A stretch of 64,000 nt of DNA from Ktedonobacter racemifer DSM 44963 (GCF_000178855.1 NZ_ADVG01000005.1:1238519-1302518), one strand, 5' to 3'. Numbered from the stretch's first letter, positions 8,561 to 17,635 are shown. Made by a program: numbers and translations. The notes: a model not told the origin generated them from the letters alone.

Positions 8561-9544
8561 CTACGCCTCCTTGAGCCATTGTGCGACCTCTGGCGCGAAG
8601 TAGGTGATGATCATGTCCGCGCCAGCACGCCGCAATCCTGTCAGTACCTCCATGATCACGCGCCGCTCGTCAATCCAGCCCTGCTGGGCGGCGGCTTTGA
8701 TCATAGAGTATTCACCACTCACATTATAGACAGCAAGCGGCAAGTCGCAAGACTCACGCACCCGGTGAATGACGTCCATATAGGCCATCGCGGGCTTGAC
8801 CATGACGATATCGGCACCCTCACGAATATCCAGTTCCACTTCGCGCAAGGCCTCGCGAGCATTAGCCGGGTCCATCTGATATGAGCGCCGATCCCCAAAT
8901 TGCGGAGTTGAACCCGCCGCCTCGCGGAAGGGACCATAGAAGGCGGAGGCGAATTTGGCGGAATAGGCCATGATCGGAGTCTGCTTGTATCCTTGCTCAT
9001 CGAGCACATGGCGCAAGGCTCCCACGCGTCCATCCATCATATCCGAGGGAGCAACAATATCCGCGCCCGCCTCGACATGCGAGGCCGCCATACGCGCCAG
9101 CAGCTCTAGCGATTCGTCGTTGAGGACATCCCCATTATGGATGACACCACAATGCCCGTGGTCGGTGTATTCGCAGAGACAGACATCCGTAATCACGAGC
9201 AGCTCTGGAACGGTGGCCTTGAGGAGGCGAATGGCCTGCTGGATAATGCCTTGCTCAGCATAAGCCTGTGAGCCAACGGCGTCCTTCTCCGCGGGAATGC
9301 CAAAGAGCAGGACCGCGGGGATCCCCAGTTGTACCAGACGCTTCGCCTCTTGCTCCAGCAGCTCTAGCGGCCACTGCACAATGCCAGGCATAGATGCGAT
9401 AGGCTCTGGCTGCGTGAGACCTTCCGCGATAAAGAGTGGATAAATCAACTGGCTGGTCTGTAAATGAGTCTCACGCACCATGGAGCGTAGCGCCTCGTTC
9501 TGGCGCGTCCGGCGCATGCGAACAATCGGAAAATTGGCTGTCAT
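8561..9544 (-). CDS. hemB: Porphobilinogen synthase (delta-aminolevulinate dehydratase)
   Basis: Condenses two 5-aminolevulinate molecules to porphobilinogen. The 327-residue form starting MTANFPIVRMRRTRQN is chosen because it has GGGAGC upstream and fits the family start; the open frame continues 35 codons further upstream into hemL. The zinc-type metal site DVCLCEYTDHGHCG is intact, and the two active-site lysines are in AYSAKFASAFYGPFREA and ADIVMVKPAMAYMD. It lies 20 bp after hemL and 7 bp before the M20 peptidase in the hem operon. Confidence 0.96.
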   Translation of the reverse strand: MTANFPIVRMRRTRQNEALRSMVRETHLQTSQLIYPLFIAEGLTQPEPIASMPGIVQWPLELLEQEAKRLVQLGIPAVLLFGIPAEKDAVGSQAYAEQGIIQQAIRLLKATVPELLVITDVCLCEYTDHGHCGVIHNGDVLNDESLELLARMAASHVEAGADIVAPSDMMDGRVGALRHVLDEQGYKQTPIMAYSAKFASAFYGPFREAAGSTPQFGDRRSYQMDPANAREALREVELDIREGADIVMVKPAMAYMDVIHRVRESCDLPLAVYNVSGEYSMIKAAAQQGWIDERRVIMEVLTGLRRAGADMIITYFAPEVAQWLKEA

Positions 9545-9564
9545 TGTACCCAGGGCTCCCTTTT

Positions 9565-10881
9565 CTATGCTTGCTGACGTAATACGGTCTCGATGCTCTG
9601 CACCATCTCCTGCAAATGCGCCTCTTCTTGCGCTAGTGAGAGAAAGCAAGACTCAAACTGCGAGGGCGGCAAGTAGTAACCTCGCTCCAACATCTCCCAG
9701 AAGTAGCTGGCGAAGCGCTCAGCACTGGCGCGTTTGGCGTCCGCGTAGTTGTGAACTGGCTCGCGGGTAAAGTAGAGGCAGAACATGGCGCCGATACGTA
9801 CTATTTGGGCATCACTATTAGTATCGTGCAAAACACGCGCGATGCCTTCGCCCAGGAGCTGGCTCTTCTGCTCTAATAGCTCATACTGGCCCGGCTTACG
9901 CAGCTCTTTTAGAGTCGCGATACCCGCGGCCATCGCCAGAGGATTTCCCGAGAGTGTGCCCGCCTGGTACATGGGACCCAACGGCGCGACCACCTGCATA
10001 ATTTCACGTCGCCCACCATAGGCCCCCACAGGAAGACCACCGCCGATAATCTTGCCAAAGCAGGTCAGGTCAGGCGTGATCTGGACACGTTCCTGCATGC
10101 CACCCAGCGCCACACGGAAACCTGTCATGACCTCGTCGAAGATTAACAGGGCGCCATGCTTCGCAGTAAGCTCGCGGAGCAACTCCAGAAATCCTGGGAC
10201 CGGGAGAACCAGGCCCATATTGGCCGCGACAGGCTCGACAATAACCGCCGCAATCTCATTGGCATACGTCTCAAAAACTTGCTTGATCGCTTCTTTATCA
10301 TTATAGGGAACCGAGAGGGTATTGGCCGTGGTCTCGCTGGGCACACCGGGGCTATCGGGCAGGCCCAGCGTGGCCACACCCGAGCCAGCCTGTACCAGCA
10401 GCATATCCGCGTGTCCATGGTAGCAGCCGGTAAATTTGACGATCTTGCTGCGACCCGTGTAGGCACGTGCGACGCGGAGCGCGCTCATAGTGGCCTCAGT
10501 ACCGGAATTGACGAAGCGGATCATCTCAACCGAGGGGACGCTCTCGATCACCAGGCGTGCCAATTCGGTCTCAGCCTGAGTTGGGGCGCCAAAGGTAAAG
10601 CCTCGTTTGCTGGCCTCAGTCACCGCCTCAAGCACGCTGGGATAGCCAAAGCCAAGAATCATCGGCCCCCAGGACTGAACAAAATCGAGATAGCGATTGC
10701 CGTCGACATCATAGAGGTAGGCGCCCTCACCTCGCTCAATAAAGACCGGCTCTCCGCCTACCCCACGAAAGGCACGCACCGGGCTATTGACGCCACCGGG
10801 CATGACCTGTTGTGCCTCCTGAAAGAGCGCACGCGACCTGGACAAATTGAGCTTGCGCTCACTCGCGCTCTGCTGACTCAT
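9565..10881 (-). CDS. hemL: Glutamate-1-semialdehyde 2,1-aminomutase
   Basis: PLP enzyme that converts glutamate-1-semialdehyde to 5-aminolevulinate, the step after HemA. The 438-residue start at MSQQSASERKLNLSRS is supported by GAGGAG eight bases upstream; the frame has an earlier methionine 24 bases further up. Marks are VMPGGVNSPVRAFRGVGG, the substrate-site FVNSGTEATMSALRVARA, and the PLP lysine in CFGKIIGGGLPVGAYGG near residue 270. Upstream, between hemQ and hemL, is a 21-bp hairpin (10906-10969), so transcription may be modulated inside the operon. Confidence 0.96.
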   Translation of the reverse strand: MSQQSASERKLNLSRSRALFQEAQQVMPGGVNSPVRAFRGVGGEPVFIERGEGAYLYDVDGNRYLDFVQSWGPMILGFGYPSVLEAVTEASKRGFTFGAPTQAETELARLVIESVPSVEMIRFVNSGTEATMSALRVARAYTGRSKIVKFTGCYHGHADMLLVQAGSGVATLGLPDSPGVPSETTANTLSVPYNDKEAIKQVFETYANEIAAVIVEPVAANMGLVLPVPGFLELLRELTAKHGALLIFDEVMTGFRVALGGMQERVQITPDLTCFGKIIGGGLPVGAYGGRREIMQVVAPLGPMYQAGTLSGNPLAMAAGIATLKELRKPGQYELLEQKSQLLGEGIARVLHDTNSDAQIVRIGAMFCLYFTREPVHNYADAKRASAERFASYFWEMLERGYYLPPSQFESCFLSLAQEEAHLQEMVQSIETVLRQQA

Positions 10882-10905
10882 GTTAACGCTCCTCTCTCTA
10901 CACAT

Positions 10906-10969
10906 GGGACGTGGTGTGGTATTGTAGCCGCGTACGCCAGTAGCAGGTTACAATACCACACCACGTCCC
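10906..10969. repeat. 21-bp perfect inverted repeat inside the hem operon
   Basis: Arms 10906-10926 (starts GGGACGTGGTGTGG) and 10949-10969 are exact complements around a 22-nt loop. It lies between the hemQ stop and the hemL ribosome-binding site. No T-tract follows on the minus-strand exit side. Confidence 0.88.
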
Positions 10970-10989
10970 CTTCTATTTTTATTCGTGTT

Positions 10990-11766
10990 CTACGCACCAA
11001 TGGCGTCGAGAATCTGGTCGATCTCCTCCAGGACACACATAAACATGGGAGTATCGCGCAGGGTGTACTGGCTAGCCTCGGTCTCGCGCAGTTCCTGCAC
11101 CAGGTCGAGGAAATCAGCGATGCTATCCGACTCGAAAGCGACAACGAACTCCTGATCGTCGATACCGAAGGAATAGGTGGTATTGAGTTTGATCTGCGGA
11201 TATTTCAGGCCCACACGAATATGCTCGTTCATCATGCGCTTGCGCTCTTCGAGCGAGAGCATATACCAGGGGCGCGTCTTGACGAAGGGGTACACAAAGA
11301 GGTACTTGCTATCCTCGGGCGAGATCACCAGGCGTGGATCGTGCGCGCCACGCGCGTTTTTCCCCACATAGACCGAACGCTTGGTCATGGCCAGAAAGGC
11401 CTGCGCCTCGCGCAGGTAGGGACCCATCGGGCTACGACGAATCTGGCTGCTCAGCCAGCGCAGATCCTCAGCCTCGTAGGTTGCGGTCCAGAGCATAAAG
11501 TCGCAGTCGGAACGCACACCGTAGAGGCCATAACTACGGATCAACGCACGCTCAGAGTAGGCATCAACAATGCGCTTAAGCTCACGCTTACCCTGCTCGC
11601 GCACCTCGGCGGGCAGCAATTGCCACTGCTGATCCAGTTTGTAGAAGGTGAACCGTACCAGTTGGCGTGGCTGTTTGGGTTTGGGCTGGGCGGGCGCGGC
11701 TGCGGGAGCCGTCTCCCGCGTCTCGTGCTGTACTGGTTGTGTGATCTCAGTTGTCTGTTCTGCCAT
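10990..11766 (-). CDS. hemQ: Coproheme decarboxylase HemQ (chlorite dismutase family)
   Basis: A 258-residue chlorite-dismutase-fold protein. The first about 50 residues are a low-complexity Ala/Pro/Gln tail, then the domain starts at RQLVRFTFYKLDQQWQLL. The segment KYLFVYPFVKTRPWYMLSLEERKRMMNEHI carries the tyrosine, lysine and histidine expected for coproheme decarboxylation and heme binding in HemQ of Gram-positive-type bacteria. Its place among hemA/C/D/L/B supports HemQ rather than a true chlorite dismutase. This implies the coproporphyrin-dependent route to heme, with the remaining late genes elsewhere. Confidence 0.9.
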   Translation of the reverse strand: MAEQTTEITQPVQHETRETAPAAAPAQPKPKQPRQLVRFTFYKLDQQWQLLPAEVREQGKRELKRIVDAYSERALIRSYGLYGVRSDCDFMLWTATYEAEDLRWLSSQIRRSPMGPYLREAQAFLAMTKRSVYVGKNARGAHDPRLVISPEDSKYLFVYPFVKTRPWYMLSLEERKRMMNEHIRVGLKYPQIKLNTTYSFGIDDQEFVVAFESDSIADFLDLVQELRETEASQYTLRDTPMFMCVLEEIDQILDAIGA

Positions 11767-11819
11767 AACGTTTATTCCTCTATCATGAATTATTTCAGTA
11801 AAAAAAGCAAAAATATAGC

Positions 11820-12692
11820 TTAAGCACTCACAGCGTGATTGATAGCCTCTACCAGGCCATCAATCGTAAAGGTCTGGGCCTCGATGTCGACATGCAGACC
11901 CAGGTCGCGTGCGGTCTGGGATGTGATGGGGCCGATACTGGCGATGCGCACACCCGCGAGCAGTTCCGTAGCGTCCAGGCCTACACCCTGCGTGCATGAG
12001 TTGAGCCAGGACACAAAGTTACGTACCGTCGAGGAGCTGGTAAAGGTCAGGACGTCCAGTTCATGACGCTGTAGGCGACGCAGAATCTCGCGTCCCTGCT
12101 CATCATCGCTCGCGACCGGCCTGGTATAATAGGCCGGCACTTCATCTACCTGCGCCCCCGCCTGCTCCAACTCGACCACCAGCACTTTACGCGCCTCGGC
12201 GGCCCGCGCCAACAGAATACGCTGGCCCTGTAGAGAGAGCTCCTTTTGCCGCGCCCACTCGTGCATGGCCGCAATGACGCCCTCGGCCACATATTCTTCT
12301 GGCACGAGGTCCGCATGCAGGCCATAATCCTGCAAGGTCGCGGCTGTTGCGGGTCCAATGGTGGCAATATGTAGCCCGGGCGAGACCTCGCGTAAGCGCG
12401 CGGTTTCCAGGCCCAGGGCGCGCAGGCGTTGCATACAGATGGAGACGCCATTCGCACTGGTCAGGATCAGCCAATCATAGGCCAGGGACTGCTCAGCAGC
12501 ATACAGGCGGTGTAGCGCGGCGTCGAGCTGGCTCCAGTCCTGGGGTGGCTCAATACGAATGGTGGGAAACTCAATAGGCAGCGCTCCCAAAGCGCGCAAC
12601 CGCTCGCTAAAGACTGATGCCTGTTCGCGTGTACGCGTAACCAGAATACGCTGGCCCTGTAGAGATTGAGTGACCGCCTGCATCTCAGACAT
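11820..12692 (-). CDS. hemD: Uroporphyrinogen-III synthase
   Basis: Closes hydroxymethylbilane with inversion of ring D. The 290-residue form starting MSEMQAVTQSLQGQRILVTRTREQ is chosen because its ATG overlaps the hemC TGA by eight bases and has GGAG upstream. Two Rossmann-like halves are visible: LILTSANGVSICMQRL near residue 80 and DVLTFTSSSTVRNFVSWL near residue 215, the latter being the conserved TFTSSSTV motif. HemD is weakly conserved in general, so operon position adds much to the call. It is followed by hemQ after 53 bp. Confidence 0.93.
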   Translation of the reverse strand: MSEMQAVTQSLQGQRILVTRTREQASVFSERLRALGALPIEFPTIRIEPPQDWSQLDAALHRLYAAEQSLAYDWLILTSANGVSICMQRLRALGLETARLREVSPGLHIATIGPATAATLQDYGLHADLVPEEYVAEGVIAAMHEWARQKELSLQGQRILLARAAEARKVLVVELEQAGAQVDEVPAYYTRPVASDDEQGREILRRLQRHELDVLTFTSSSTVRNFVSWLNSCTQGVGLDATELLAGVRIASIGPITSQTARDLGLHVDIEAQTFTIDGLVEAINHAVSA

Positions 12693-13680
12693 GTTGCTGC
12701 TCCTGCACACGACTCCCATCCAGCTCCGCGATAATATCGTGCGCGCCCTGCGCCAGCGCTATCTCAGCCAGTTCGATACCTAGACGCTCGGCATTCTCCA
12801 GGAAGGCATATGCGTTCCAACCTGTCTCCTGCTGCACGAGAATCCGTCGCTGCCCATCCAGGCTCGTTACCAGTCCGCGCAACACCAGGCGTTCATCAAT
12901 GATATGAGCGTGGGCCGCGACCGGGAGATAACACCCCGCGCCCAGGCGACGCATAAACATGCGCTCGGCGCTCGTTGCGGCCTGGACGTTCCGATCCTGC
13001 AAAGGTGCCAGTAGTTCACGGAAAGCTGGCTCGTCGCGAATCTCCAGGCCCAGCGCACCCTGCCCTGGCGCGGGCAGCATCTGCGCAACTGGGAAATAAC
13101 TGAGCTTCCCCTCTAGTGTGCCTTGCAGGTCCAGACGATGTAGTCCCGCTGCCGCCAGGATGATCGCATCATACTCACCCGCCTCAAGCTTGCGCAGGCG
13201 TGTATCGACGTTCCCACGTAGAGAGAGGATCTCCGCGTCGGGGCAGAGATGACGAATCTGTGCGGTACGGCGCAAACTACAGGTGCCGATGCGGGGAGCG
13301 CGCCCAGGCGTTATCCCTTCCAGTGTACCCCGCGCCGAAATATGTAGATCACCCTTTGAGACGAGCACATCGCGCACATCCTCGCGTGGTCCTGGCGTAA
13401 GCACGCAGAGTCCCTCTGGCTGCGCGGTTGGCAGATCCTTCAGGCTATGCACCGCGATATCGATACGCCGCTCCTGAAGCGCACTCTCAATTTCAGTGAC
13501 AAATACACCGTCGCCACCAATGCGCGAGAGCGGCACACTCGTCACCCGGTCGCCTGTGGTGCGAATCTGCTCAATCGCAATTTCAAGGCCTGGCCACTGC
13601 TGATGTATCCGCTCGATGATCCACTGCGTCTGTATCATGGCGAGCTTGCTTGCTCGCGTTCCGATCGTGATTCGTTTCAT
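12685..13680 (-). CDS. hemC: Hydroxymethylbilane synthase (porphobilinogen deaminase)
   Basis: Polymerises four porphobilinogens. The start at MKRITIGTRASKLAMIQTQW gives 331 residues and fits the family; upstream codons belong to hemA in another frame. Conserved stretches are GDGVFVTEIESALQERRIDIAVHSLKDLP and the dipyrromethane-cofactor cysteine in RRLGAGCYLPVAAHA near residue 245. The coding region begins 98 bp inside the end of hemA and ends by overlapping the hemD start, so the three are tightly coupled. Confidence 0.96.
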   Translation of the reverse strand: MKRITIGTRASKLAMIQTQWIIERIHQQWPGLEIAIEQIRTTGDRVTSVPLSRIGGDGVFVTEIESALQERRIDIAVHSLKDLPTAQPEGLCVLTPGPREDVRDVLVSKGDLHISARGTLEGITPGRAPRIGTCSLRRTAQIRHLCPDAEILSLRGNVDTRLRKLEAGEYDAIILAAAGLHRLDLQGTLEGKLSYFPVAQMLPAPGQGALGLEIRDEPAFRELLAPLQDRNVQAATSAERMFMRRLGAGCYLPVAAHAHIIDERLVLRGLVTSLDGQRRILVQQETGWNAYAFLENAERLGIELAEIALAQGAHDIIAELDGSRVQEQQHV

Positions 13681-14947
13681 TATTATCATCTTCCAAAGCA
13701 AAGAGATAGCGCATAGCTTCGGCGTAGACATGCCCCTGTCCACCCGCTGCCGCGTCCTTCAAGCGTAAAGTCGGTGTATGCAAAACTTTATTGACAAGGC
13801 GATGGGTTAATTCTTGAATAGCCGCCACCTCTCGCTCCGAGAGCGAGGCGGAGAGCTGGCGTAATGTACGGGCAAGTTCCTGCTGGCGCAACACCTCAAC
13901 CTGTTTGCGCAGGTCGCTAATCGTGCCAACCACGCTCAACGAGGAGAGCCAGCGTTCAAAGGCCTCGACCTCTTGTGCGATAATTGTGCGTACGTGCTCG
14001 GCCTCTTGCCAACGCAAATGAATACCTCTGTCCACCTCAGACTGCAAATCATCTATATTATAAAGATGTACACCAGGCAGGTCGGCGACTCCGGGTTCGA
14101 CATCACGAGGAAGCGCGATATCAACCAGCAAGAGCGGGCGACCAGCGCGCCTGGCCATGACCTGCTGCATCATATCCAAGTTAATAAGGGCGCGCGGAGC
14201 CTTCGTCGAGCTAATTACTACATCGGCATCTACCAGCGCGGGGAGTAGCTCAGCAAAGGTGCGATGTTTCGCGCCTATCGTCTCGACCAGTTCCGTGGCG
14301 TGCGCGTAGGTGCGATTGACAATCGTCAAATTATGCGCCCCATTGTCATAGAGATTGCGCGCCGCCAGTTCACTCATCTGGCCCGAGCCAACCAATAAAA
14401 CGGCCGCCTCCTCAAGCCGGGGAAAGAGATGGCGTGCTAGCTGCACGGCAACATGGCTAAGAGAGGTGGCACTGCGGCTGATACCTGTCTCATTGCGCGC
14501 ACGTTTCCCGGTCGTGATTGCGGCACGAAAAAGCGCCGAGAGGATGGGGCCACTCAGGCCAGCCCCCTGCGCAATCTCCAGCGCATCTACGACCTGTCCT
14601 TGAATCTGAGGTTCACCGGGAACGAGAGAGCGAAGACCACAAGCCACGCTAAAGAGGTGGGTTACGGCTTCCTGGCCGGTGAAAGTGTAGCAGTGCTCGA
14701 GGAGTTCCTCGCCTGCCACCTCCCGCGACTCACTTAATACACGCAATAAGTCGGCAATTCCTTGCTTTTTATCCTCACATACAGCGTAAAGCTCAATGCG
14801 GTTACAGGTTGAAATCAGCATACTCTCTTGTGAAATCTGGCGCGCCGCACTCAGGACCTGAGGAACCTGGCGCGCTGAGCATGAAAGACGCTCACGCAAC
14901 GCGATAGGTGCTGTCGTGTGATCGGCACCAACAACAACAATATCCAT
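13583..14947 (-). CDS. hemA: Glutamyl-tRNA reductase
   Basis: First committed step of the C5 tetrapyrrole pathway, reducing glutamyl-tRNA to glutamate-1-semialdehyde. The 454-residue protein opens MDIVVVGADHTTAPIALRERL, and the catalytic cysteine is in MLISTCNRIELYAV near residue 50. The NADPH domain motif is AVLLVGSGQMSELAARNLYDNGA near residue 180, and the helical dimerisation domain follows from about 330. GAGG precedes the ATG with good spacing. The last about 30 residues (after LFALEDDNNE) are His/Asp-rich and overlap hemC in a different frame. Confidence 0.96.
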   Translation of the reverse strand: MDIVVVGADHTTAPIALRERLSCSARQVPQVLSAARQISQESMLISTCNRIELYAVCEDKKQGIADLLRVLSESREVAGEELLEHCYTFTGQEAVTHLFSVACGLRSLVPGEPQIQGQVVDALEIAQGAGLSGPILSALFRAAITTGKRARNETGISRSATSLSHVAVQLARHLFPRLEEAAVLLVGSGQMSELAARNLYDNGAHNLTIVNRTYAHATELVETIGAKHRTFAELLPALVDADVVISSTKAPRALINLDMMQQVMARRAGRPLLLVDIALPRDVEPGVADLPGVHLYNIDDLQSEVDRGIHLRWQEAEHVRTIIAQEVEAFERWLSSLSVVGTISDLRKQVEVLRQQELARTLRQLSASLSEREVAAIQELTHRLVNKVLHTPTLRLKDAAAGGQGHVYAEAMRYLFALEDDNNETNHDRNASKQARHDTDAVDHRADTSAVARP

Positions 14948-14988
14948 GAAAACCTCAGAAATCTCAAAAAATTTAAGTGTCTATGTAG

Positions 14989-15016
14989 ATTTTAGCGAAT
15001 TTCAGAAAATCGTCAA
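14989..15016 (-). promoter_or_regulatory. Predicted promoter of the hem operon
   Basis: On the minus strand TTGACG (15011-15016) is separated by 16 bp from TAAAAT (14989-14994). This would start transcription about 35 bp before the hemA ATG. It is the only good match in the region. Confidence 0.6.
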
Positions 15017-15134
15017 GTCCTATTAGCACTATCTCCTATCGGTAAAATCCCTTATTTTTTCTCAGGTGGGCGCCATCGACGTGACCCGCATCAAGCGCGT
15101 GAAGCCTCTTGCTAGAGAGAGTAGAAGAGGGTCA

Positions 15135-15193
15135 GTTGCTACTGTGGTGCTGGTAGGCAGTCTGCGGCTGCCCACCAGCACCACAGTAGCAAC
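15135..15193. repeat. 26-28-bp palindrome between divergent genes
   Basis: Arms 15135-15160 (starts GTTGCTACTGTGGTGC) and 15168-15193 pair with one mismatch. Two more pairs, one a wobble, close on loop TGC. It lies between divergently transcribed hemA and the zinc-ribbon gene, upstream of both promoters, so it cannot be their terminator. Confidence 0.88.
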
Positions 15194-15320
15194 CAGAGCG
15201 AGCACCGTAGACGCGAAAGGTCAAATCCCAAACCTGCACATTATATAACGAGTAACCATACAAGCAAGCCTATTTGCCTGGCAGAAACTAGGAGAGTCGA
15301 CCCATTACCACTGACATTTA

Positions 15321-15349
15321 TTGACAATGTTCTTTAAATTCGTTAAAAA
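15321..15349 (+). promoter_or_regulatory. Possible promoter of the zinc-ribbon gene
   Basis: TTGACA at 15321-15326 is followed after 17 bp by TAAAAA. The -35 is perfect and the -10 weak. If correct, coding cannot start here and the AT-rich stretch up to 15428 is leader. Confidence 0.4.
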
Positions 15350-15428
15350 ATGCAGAAAGAGACATTTTTGCCTCTTTGTATATTTATTTTGTTTTTTAGT
15401 TTTTAGCGTACAAGTAGGTTTTCTATTT

Positions 15429-16607
15429 ATGTTTGAAGAGAAAACACAACAGCAGACAACATCAGGTGGTAAGTTTGGTGGACGCAGTGGAACGTTTCGT
15501 CGCATGAGTTTCCAACTCTCCAAACAACATGCAGAACACTTTGTCTTTCCTTGCCCCAGATGCGGCACCGAGCTTCCAGTTGATGACGCCACATGCCGGG
15601 CGTGTGGCTTCCACCCCCATCCCAGCCGACCGCTACCAGAGCTGTCTCCGGCGTCCGCCAGCCCCCATCCCGTTGATACGCTGGTGCCAGCTAAACCCAC
15701 GGCGCCTTCCCTGGATCTTCACTCAACGCCGGAAGCGCAGACCCTCGCCTCACTCTTAGAACAACTCGCGCCTGTACGTAGCAATACGCCTCCGCCCTCA
15801 GGCGTCCAGTGGCACACCCCAACGAGCGCATATCACGAGGAGCTTCCTCCCTCCTCGATAAATCCGCATTCGCCCCTCTCTCCCCTACCAGAACCCAACT
15901 CATATGTATTTGGGACAAGCCGTGAGGCAGGGTCCAACGTCACCACATCCGCACCTGCACATTTGCAAGCATATGATATGCTTCCCTTTCAACCTATCGA
16001 CACGGCCTTCACGAACAACAGCCTGGATCAGGGAACCGGCTCTGCCCCTCTCCCTTCAGCACCGCCAGAAAAGGGGGCAAGACTCATCTCACACCAACAG
16101 GCACCAATGGCCTTCCTACTGGACACAGGAGAGAGCTCAGACCTACTCTTTTCCCAGCCTGCCATGCCAGATGCGGTAACCAAGCAAGCAGCAGAGAGCA
16201 TGCTCAACGCGCTTTCCTTCCCAGACAATATTCAGGCTAGCGTCTATACGCAAGGGATGGCCTTCCCTCAGCTTCCCGAGACGCCTCAGCCACTTATACA
16301 GGCATCTCACATACCAGAGACATATCCGCCAGCCCCTGCAAGCATGGATCTCTCCATCGCGGACCTGCCCACGGCGATCATAGCCGTGCCAGACCTTGCG
16401 CAGCAGCCTTCGTTTAGCCTGAAGGCTGCCAGCGAGGCCACAGAGAAATGGCGTCGGAGCTGGCTTGAACGCCAACGAGCGGAGGCCGCGCCCGCCCTGG
16501 ATGTCCCCCGTGGTCAGGCGGATGTCCCCTCGCCCCTCTCCCTACGCGAGAGCATTATGCGCCTACGCGCCGCGCGCCGCTCGCAAAGGCACCCACCAGT
16601 ACAGTGA
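15429..16607 (+). CDS. Zinc-ribbon protein with long disordered tail
   Basis: About 392 residues if started at ATG 15429 (MFEEKTQQQTTSGG); ATG 15505 (MSFQLSKQHAEHF) is an alternative. A single zinc ribbon follows: CPRCGTELPVDDATCRACGF, with spacing CxxC-x9-CxxC. The remaining about 320 residues are rich in Pro, Ser, Thr, Ala and Gln without a recognisable fold, ending in a basic helix (LRESIMRLRAARRSQRH). The frame also extends upstream through a hydrophobic stretch, but that DNA looks like promoter and leader. Function unknown; zinc-ribbon plus linker proteins are often membrane or nucleic-acid adaptors. Confidence 0.65.
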   Translation: MFEEKTQQQTTSGGKFGGRSGTFRRMSFQLSKQHAEHFVFPCPRCGTELPVDDATCRACGFHPHPSRPLPELSPASASPHPVDTLVPAKPTAPSLDLHSTPEAQTLASLLEQLAPVRSNTPPPSGVQWHTPTSAYHEELPPSSINPHSPLSPLPEPNSYVFGTSREAGSNVTTSAPAHLQAYDMLPFQPIDTAFTNNSLDQGTGSAPLPSAPPEKGARLISHQQAPMAFLLDTGESSDLLFSQPAMPDAVTKQAAESMLNALSFPDNIQASVYTQGMAFPQLPETPQPLIQASHIPETYPPAPASMDLSIADLPTAIIAVPDLAQQPSFSLKAASEATEKWRRSWLERQRAEAAPALDVPRGQADVPSPLSLRESIMRLRAARRSQRHPPVQ

Positions 16608-16710
16608 CAAAGCGAAGTAAAAATCGAGCTACTGACATACGGCTGTCACACATGGAGCACATACTAGAGATAAGAACTTCATAATAATCGCAGGGGAGAG
16701 GAAGTAGCCC

Positions 16711-17064
16711 ATGACAATCATTCACACAGAGCAACAACTGGTGACCTTGATCAATGTCTTCACAGTCGAGCCAGGGCGCCAGCAGGAGCTTGTTGATTTT
16801 CTGGCCCATATCACGGCCACCATTATCAACAAGCAGCCTGGCTATATATCGGCAAACATTCACAAGAGTCTGGATGGGACCAAAGTCACCAACTATGCAC
16901 AATGGCGCAGCCAGGCCTACTTTGAGGCCATGCTGAACAATCCTAAGGCCCGTGAGCATATGCAGCAGGTGATGCAGATCGCCACGAAGGCCGAGCCCAC
17001 CCTCTACGAAGTCGCCTACATCGACCACGTCGAGGAGCACACACCACACGCATCAGGCATCTAA
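16711..17064 (+). CDS. Antibiotic biosynthesis monooxygenase (ABM) domain protein
   Basis: A 117-residue dimeric alpha/beta ferredoxin-like ABM domain. The core runs VTLINVFTVEPGRQQELVDFLAHITATIINKQPGYISANIHKSLDGTKVTNYAQWRSQAYFEAML. The NYAQW strand and PGYISANIH strand are typical. Such proteins act as cofactor-free quinol monooxygenases or heme-degrading enzymes, and the exact reaction is not readable. The ATG has GGGGAGAGG about 15 bases upstream. The gene converges on the NUDIX gene with a four-base overlap. Confidence 0.88.
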   Translation: MTIIHTEQQLVTLINVFTVEPGRQQELVDFLAHITATIINKQPGYISANIHKSLDGTKVTNYAQWRSQAYFEAMLNNPKAREHMQQVMQIATKAEPTLYEVAYIDHVEEHTPHASGI

Positions 17065-17567
17065 CGCCTGGGAAAGGTCGGATGAAGGGAGACGACGCTC
17101 CGCTCGCCCCCTTCGCCCGCGAGCGCCATTGAGATGAGATGTTGATGTGAGCGTATCAAACCAGTAGGGAGATCAACGGGAGCAAAAAACCGCGCCTCGA
17201 TGATCTCCCGTGCATCCAGCCTGCGCTCGCCTCCCATCAGGCGTCCAACGAAGCTAACCTCCATACGTAATTTATAGCCGCTGACCAGGCGCAAGACACG
17301 CTCTATCTCCACTTCATAGCCTGTCTCCTCGCGCACCTCGCGGCAGACCGTCTCCTCAAGCGACTCACCATGTTCGGCGTAACCTCCTGGCAGGCCCCAG
17401 GACCCCTCACGCCAGAAACGATGACGCAGCAATAAGATCTCCCCCTGCTCATTGAAAATCACGCCCGAGACGCCGACGATATATTTATGGTGCATAAACC
17501 AGAGGAGATACCACTGCAATGTCCCTATTTTCAGCAAATTCCATAATCTCACTAATATAGCATTCAT
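17061..17567 (-). CDS. NUDIX hydrolase
   Basis: A 168-residue protein starting MNAILVRLWNLLKIG (AAGGA upstream); an in-frame methionine lies six codons earlier. The N-terminal about 25 residues form an unusual hydrophobic helix (LLKIGTLQWYLLWFMHHKY). The Nudix box GGYAEHGESLEETVCREVREETGYEV is complete and carries the metal-binding REVREE glutamates. The preceding strand GVSGVIFNEQGEILLLRHRFWREGSWGLPGG is typical. Substrate is unknown; NDP-sugar or nucleotide clean-up is the usual role. Confidence 0.9.
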   Translation of the reverse strand: MNAILVRLWNLLKIGTLQWYLLWFMHHKYIVGVSGVIFNEQGEILLLRHRFWREGSWGLPGGYAEHGESLEETVCREVREETGYEVEIERVLRLVSGYKLRMEVSFVGRLMGGERRLDAREIIEARFFAPVDLPTGLIRSHQHLISMALAGEGGERSVVSLHPTFPRR

Positions 17568-17598
17568 TCCCTTTATTCCTTGCATAGCAAAACAAAAA

Positions 17599-17635
17599 GG
17601 TAGGAGGGCTTGCCGCCTTGCAAGGCCCTCCTACC
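17599..17635. terminator. Hairpin between folD and the NUDIX gene
   Basis: GGTAGGAGGGC (17599-17609) pairs with GCCCTCCTACC (17625-17635), with inner TTGC/GCAA and one bulged G. It lies downstream of folD (minus strand) and upstream of NUDIX. On the minus strand it is followed by TTTTTGTTTTG, so it fits a factor-independent terminator for folD. Confidence 0.75.

Noticed and set aside
10156..11823. Plus-strand 555-codon open frame
   Set aside because: It lies antisense to hemL and hemQ, both recognisable families with full motifs, and it has no family features itself. Long antisense frames are common in GC-rich genes.
15321..15428. N-terminal extension of the zinc-ribbon protein with a hydrophobic segment
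   Set aside because: The TTG at 15321 is also a perfect TTGACA -35, the DNA is much more AT-rich than the coding part, and no ribosome-binding site is at proper distance. A membrane-anchored form is not fully excluded.
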